64,000 nucleotides of DNA, taken from Buchnera aphidicola (Nipponaphis monzeni) (lineage in GTDB: Bacteria > Pseudomonadota > Gammaproteobacteria > Enterobacterales > Enterobacteriaceae). The notes beneath the pieces are model-generated. The model was not told the DNA's origin and made no database searches. It was given only the letters and a program-made list of their open reading frames with translations. Location of the stretch: positions 1 to 64,000 of the forward strand of contig NZ_AP019379.1 of assembly GCF_006741185.1 (NCBI RefSeq). The letters run 5' to 3'. The translations under genes and the position numbers were made by a program. The stretch's first letter is position 1; the number at the start of each line of letters is the position of its first letter. Below are positions 61,521-64,000 of this stretch, piece after piece.

Positions 61521-62753
61521 TTGAAAATATATCTAGTTGGAGGAGCAATAAGAAATAATTTACTTAACATACCAACAACTGATAAAGACTGGGTAGTGGT
61601 AGGAGCTACTCCAGAAGAATTATTATTCAAAAACTTTAAACAAGTAGGTAAAAATTTTCCTGTATTTTTACATCCAATTACACATGAAGAATATGCTTTA
61701 GCTAGGACAGAGCAAAAATTTGGAGTAGGATATAAAGGATTTAAAGTTAATTACTCATCAAATGTTACTTTGAAAGAAGATTTGATAAGAAGAGATTTAA
61801 CTATTAATGCTATAGCGCAAGATACATATGGTAATTATATAGATCCATTTAATGGTATTCAAGATATTAAATTAAAAATTTTAAGACATATATCTCCTGC
61901 ATTTTCAGAAGATCCTTTAAGAATATTAAGGGTTGCTAGATTTGCAGCTTTATTTTTTCATTTAGGTTTTAGAATTGCTGAAGAAACAATAATATTAATG
62001 AACAAAATAGTAAATAGTAAAGAATTATTATATTTAAACCCCAATAGAATTTGGAAAGAAACTGAAAAAGCCATGAAAACTAATAATCCACACATATTTT
62101 TTCAAATTCTACACTATTGCCATGTATTGCCATCTTTATTTCCTGAATTACATGCAATCATTTTAACTCACAAAAAAATACATTTATATAATCTTACACA
62201 AAATTTATATGAAACTTGTTTTAAAGCGTTAGCTAAAATATCATTAGTAACTAACGAAATTGATATCAAATTTGCTTATTTATTTCAACAATTAAGTTTA
62301 CCAAACCACTATTTTACGTATAATTCACTTTTGTTACGCAATTTATTTATCATTAATATGATTAACAAACTATGTAAACGTTTAAACATTCCTAATTATA
62401 TCAAAAAGTTATCTAACTTAATAATGAATCATCAACATTTTTTATGTACTCTATGTTATCAATCATCTGAATTTATTGTGCAATTATTTTATAAAATTGA
62501 TGCTTGGAGAAAACCTATTGTAATAGACAAATTATCTTTTTTAATAAATTATATTTGTCGTGATAGTAACATTTATATTGGAAATAATTTTTTTAGACCT
62601 GGAAACTATTTAAAAGAAATATTTAATATTGCACATAACGTTTCAATTAAAAAAATTATTATGTTCAAAAATATAAAAGGATGTGCTATACGAAAAATTT
62701 TTATACAACATAGAATAAATGCTATTAATATTTGGAAATCTAAATTATATTAA
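61521..62753 (+). CDS. cca: CCA-adding tRNA nucleotidyltransferase
   Basis: Cca adds or repairs the 3' CCA of tRNAs. The N-terminal nucleotidyltransferase has YLVGGAIRN, the metal-binding DKDW, and the RRDLTINAIA and ARFAA motifs. The length is 410 aa (E. coli 412). The start is TTG, supported by a strong AAGGAG site at 61508-61513. The HD phosphohydrolase domain is strongly eroded: where E. coli has CHDLGKG, this protein reads FQQLSLP. The activity is needed because three of the five tRNAs here lack an encoded CCA. It overlaps uppP tail to tail by 9 bp. Confidence 0.95.
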   Translation: MKIYLVGGAIRNNLLNIPTTDKDWVVVGATPEELLFKNFKQVGKNFPVFLHPITHEEYALARTEQKFGVGYKGFKVNYSSNVTLKEDLIRRDLTINAIAQDTYGNYIDPFNGIQDIKLKILRHISPAFSEDPLRILRVARFAALFFHLGFRIAEETIILMNKIVNSKELLYLNPNRIWKETEKAMKTNNPHIFFQILHYCHVLPSLFPELHAIILTHKKIHLYNLTQNLYETCFKALAKISLVTNEIDIKFAYLFQQLSLPNHYFTYNSLLLRNLFIINMINKLCKRLNIPNYIKKLSNLIMNHQHFLCTLCYQSSEFIVQLFYKIDAWRKPIVIDKLSFLINYICRDSNIYIGNNFFRPGNYLKEIFNIAHNVSIKKIIMFKNIKGCAIRKIFIQHRINAINIWKSKLY

Positions 62754-63566
62754 TAAAAATAATATTATAATAATAATTCTATAAATTATAAAGGGATAAA
62801 ATGAATAATTTGTAATTATAAATAATGTTTTTCTTATTGTTAACATTGAAATTGAAAAAGAAATAATTAATCCAATAATATATAAGATAAAATTTTTAAA
62901 TAATATTTCTTTTGATAATTCAATTATATTTAAAATAGATACACCGAAAAGTATTGGTATTGCAATGATAAAAGAATAATTTACTGCAATGGATTTTTCA
63001 ACACCTAAAAGTATAGCGCCCGATACTGTAGTTCCTAATCTAGAGCACCCAGGACATAATGCTATGCATTGTATCAGACCTATTAAAAATGCTTGTAAAT
63101 AAGATATCTTTTTCAGATTTTTAATTTTTTTATTTTTTTTTACAATAATTTCACTAAATAATAATAACATAGTACCAATAATTAAAGAATATAACATATT
63201 CTTTGAATTAGTTAAACATGTTATTTTAGAATAAATTAAAAGACCAATTAAAATAATAGGGAAAATACTTAAAAAAATATGTAATATTGTTATATTTTTG
63301 TATCGATAATTTGTTTTAATTAATTTATTAAACGAAAAATAAAATATTGCCATCCATTTTTTCTTAAAAATTATCAATAAAGAAAAAACAGATCCTAATT
63401 GTACAAATGATTCAATAAAAATTATCTGATTAGAATTAATATTAACTAGTTTTCCAAATAAAATCAAATGCAAAGTAGAAGATATAGGAAAAATTTCAGT
63501 AATTGCTTCAATAACTGCGATAATAAATATATTAAATATGCTAGTAATATCATTAGTAAAAATCAT
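62745..63566 (-). CDS. uppP: Undecaprenyl-diphosphatase UppP (BacA)
   Basis: UppP recycles undecaprenyl diphosphate, the lipid carrier for cell-wall precursors. It is an inner-membrane protein with about eight helices. The E-x3-E motif (EAITE) is present. STGH is changed to STLH, with the histidine kept, and the PGxSRSxxT motif reads PGCSRLGTT, with arginine kept and the second serine lost. The length is 273 aa, as in E. coli. cca-uppP adjacency follows the E. coli cca-bacA neighbourhood. Confidence 0.9.
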   Translation of the reverse strand: MIFTNDITSIFNIFIIAVIEAITEIFPISSTLHLILFGKLVNINSNQIIFIESFVQLGSVFSLLIIFKKKWMAIFYFSFNKLIKTNYRYKNITILHIFLSIFPIILIGLLIYSKITCLTNSKNMLYSLIIGTMLLLFSEIIVKKNKKIKNLKKISYLQAFLIGLIQCIALCPGCSRLGTTVSGAILLGVEKSIAVNYSFIIAIPILFGVSILNIIELSKEILFKNFILYIIGLIISFSISMLTIRKTLFIITNYSFYPFIIYRIIIIILFLLI

Positions 63567-63641
63567 ATTTTACTCTAAACAATTTATTTATTGTTATTAT
63601 AACAATGTTTAAAATATAAATTTTATCATATTATAATAAAT

Positions 63642-63664
63642 AACGGCACTAAAATTGTGCCGTT
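63642..63664 (-). terminator. crr (pts operon) terminator
   Basis: An 8-bp stem AACGGCAC/GTGCCGTT with a 7-nt loop, 16 bp beyond the crr stop. The GC-rich stem stands out. The minus strand continues into ATTTATTATAA. It would end the ptsHI-crr transcript. Confidence 0.85.
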
Positions 63665-63680
63665 TATAATATTAATAAAT

Positions 63681-64000
63681 TTATTTTTCGATCAACATTA
63701 TTATAGTTTTTCCAGCAACAACTTTTCCTGACATTTTTTTTAAACTTTTAAATTTCTCAATATTAGATATAACAATTGGAGTTAATATAGATTTAGCATT
63801 TTTTTTTAAAAAATTTAAATCATAATCTATAATTGAATCTCCTTTTTTTACTCGCATTTGTTGTGTTATTTTTCGTTTAAAACCCCTGCCTTTTAATTGC
63901 ACAGTATCAATACCAAAATGAACAAATAATTCTACATTATCATCAGATTTTATTGAAAAAGCATGTAATGTATTAAAAATTTTGTGAATAATTCCATCTA
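63681..64000 (-). CDS. crr: PTS glucose-specific EIIA component (partial, 5' end outside window)
   Basis: EIIA-Glc passes phosphate from HPr to the sugar permease. The frame stays open to the right edge: codons from 63998 downward read [18 protein letters not shown], then [20 protein letters not shown]. Both histidines of the active site (TLHAF and FVHFG) are present. The C-terminus TIIMLIEK ends as in E. coli. About 106 of roughly 169 residues lie in the window. ptsI and ptsH are expected beyond the edge. Confidence 0.96.
   Translation of the reverse strand, partial: DGIIHKIFNTLHAFSIKSDDNVELFVHFGIDTVQLKGRGFKRKITQQMRVKKGDSIIDYDLNFLKKNAKSILTPIVISNIEKFKSLKKMSGKVVAGKTIIMLIEK

Overview
The window is a gene-dense, very AT-rich stretch of a reduced gammaproteobacterial chromosome. 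Gene content and order match Buchnera aphidicola, the obligate endosymbiont of aphids: mnmG, the atp operon, gyrB/dnaN, rpmH-rnpA-yidD-yidC-mnmE, groESL, efp, dnaTC, rsmD, ftsY-rpoH, metE, purH, rpoBC with the L11/L10 ribosomal cluster, nusG-secE, four tRNAs, murB, metF, argE/argCBGH, the rpsU-dnaG-rpoD operon, tsaD, ribB, cca, uppP and crr. The species call rests on remembered synteny and on near-full-length Escherichia coli-type proteins. I cannot tell which aphid host or strain it comes from.

Layout. Bases 1-200 hold a T-rich 15-bp tandem repeat before mnmG. Bases 2.6-9.3 kb are the complete F1Fo ATP synthase operon (atpBEFHAGDC), ended by a 17-bp hairpin. gyrB and dnaN run leftward (9.4-13.1 kb). 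A 1.49-kb gene-free stretch follows, exactly where dnaA is expected. Bases 14.6-18.4 kb run rightward with the rpmH-to-mnmE cluster, then tRNA-Phe and groESL behind a sigma-32 promoter. Bases 21.9-27.0 kb carry efp, dnaTC, rsmD, ftsY and rpoH. metE and purH (28.1-32.7 kb) are flanked by further gene-free gaps. Bases 32.9-45.5 kb are the large leftward transcription/translation block (tRNAs, secE-nusG, rplKAJL, rpoBC), with an rplL-rpoB attenuator-like hairpin. Bases 45.8-54.1 kb hold murB, metF and the arginine genes. Bases 54.5-64.0 kb hold rpoD, dnaG, rpsU, tsaD, ribB, cca, uppP and the 3' part of crr, which runs off the right edge.

How the genes work together. The set covers core replication, transcription, ribosome and tRNA modification functions, ATP synthesis, protein folding and membrane insertion. 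It also covers nutrients for the host: arginine (argEBCGH), methionine (metE, metF) and riboflavin (ribB). purH probably recycles the AICAR made during histidine synthesis. Only the sigma factors RpoD and RpoH are seen.

The most notable points are: (i) no dnaA in its usual place although dnaT and dnaC persist; (ii) murB split by a one-base deficit in an A10 tract just before the active-site loop, with the rest of the frame intact downstream; (iii) motif erosion in UppP and in the HD domain of Cca; (iv) further A10 tracts inside intact genes, including the catalytic loop of argH; (v) mixed encoding of the tRNA CCA end. I found no mobile elements, prophage, CRISPR arrays or horizontally acquired genes, and nothing that looks like an undescribed multi-gene system.
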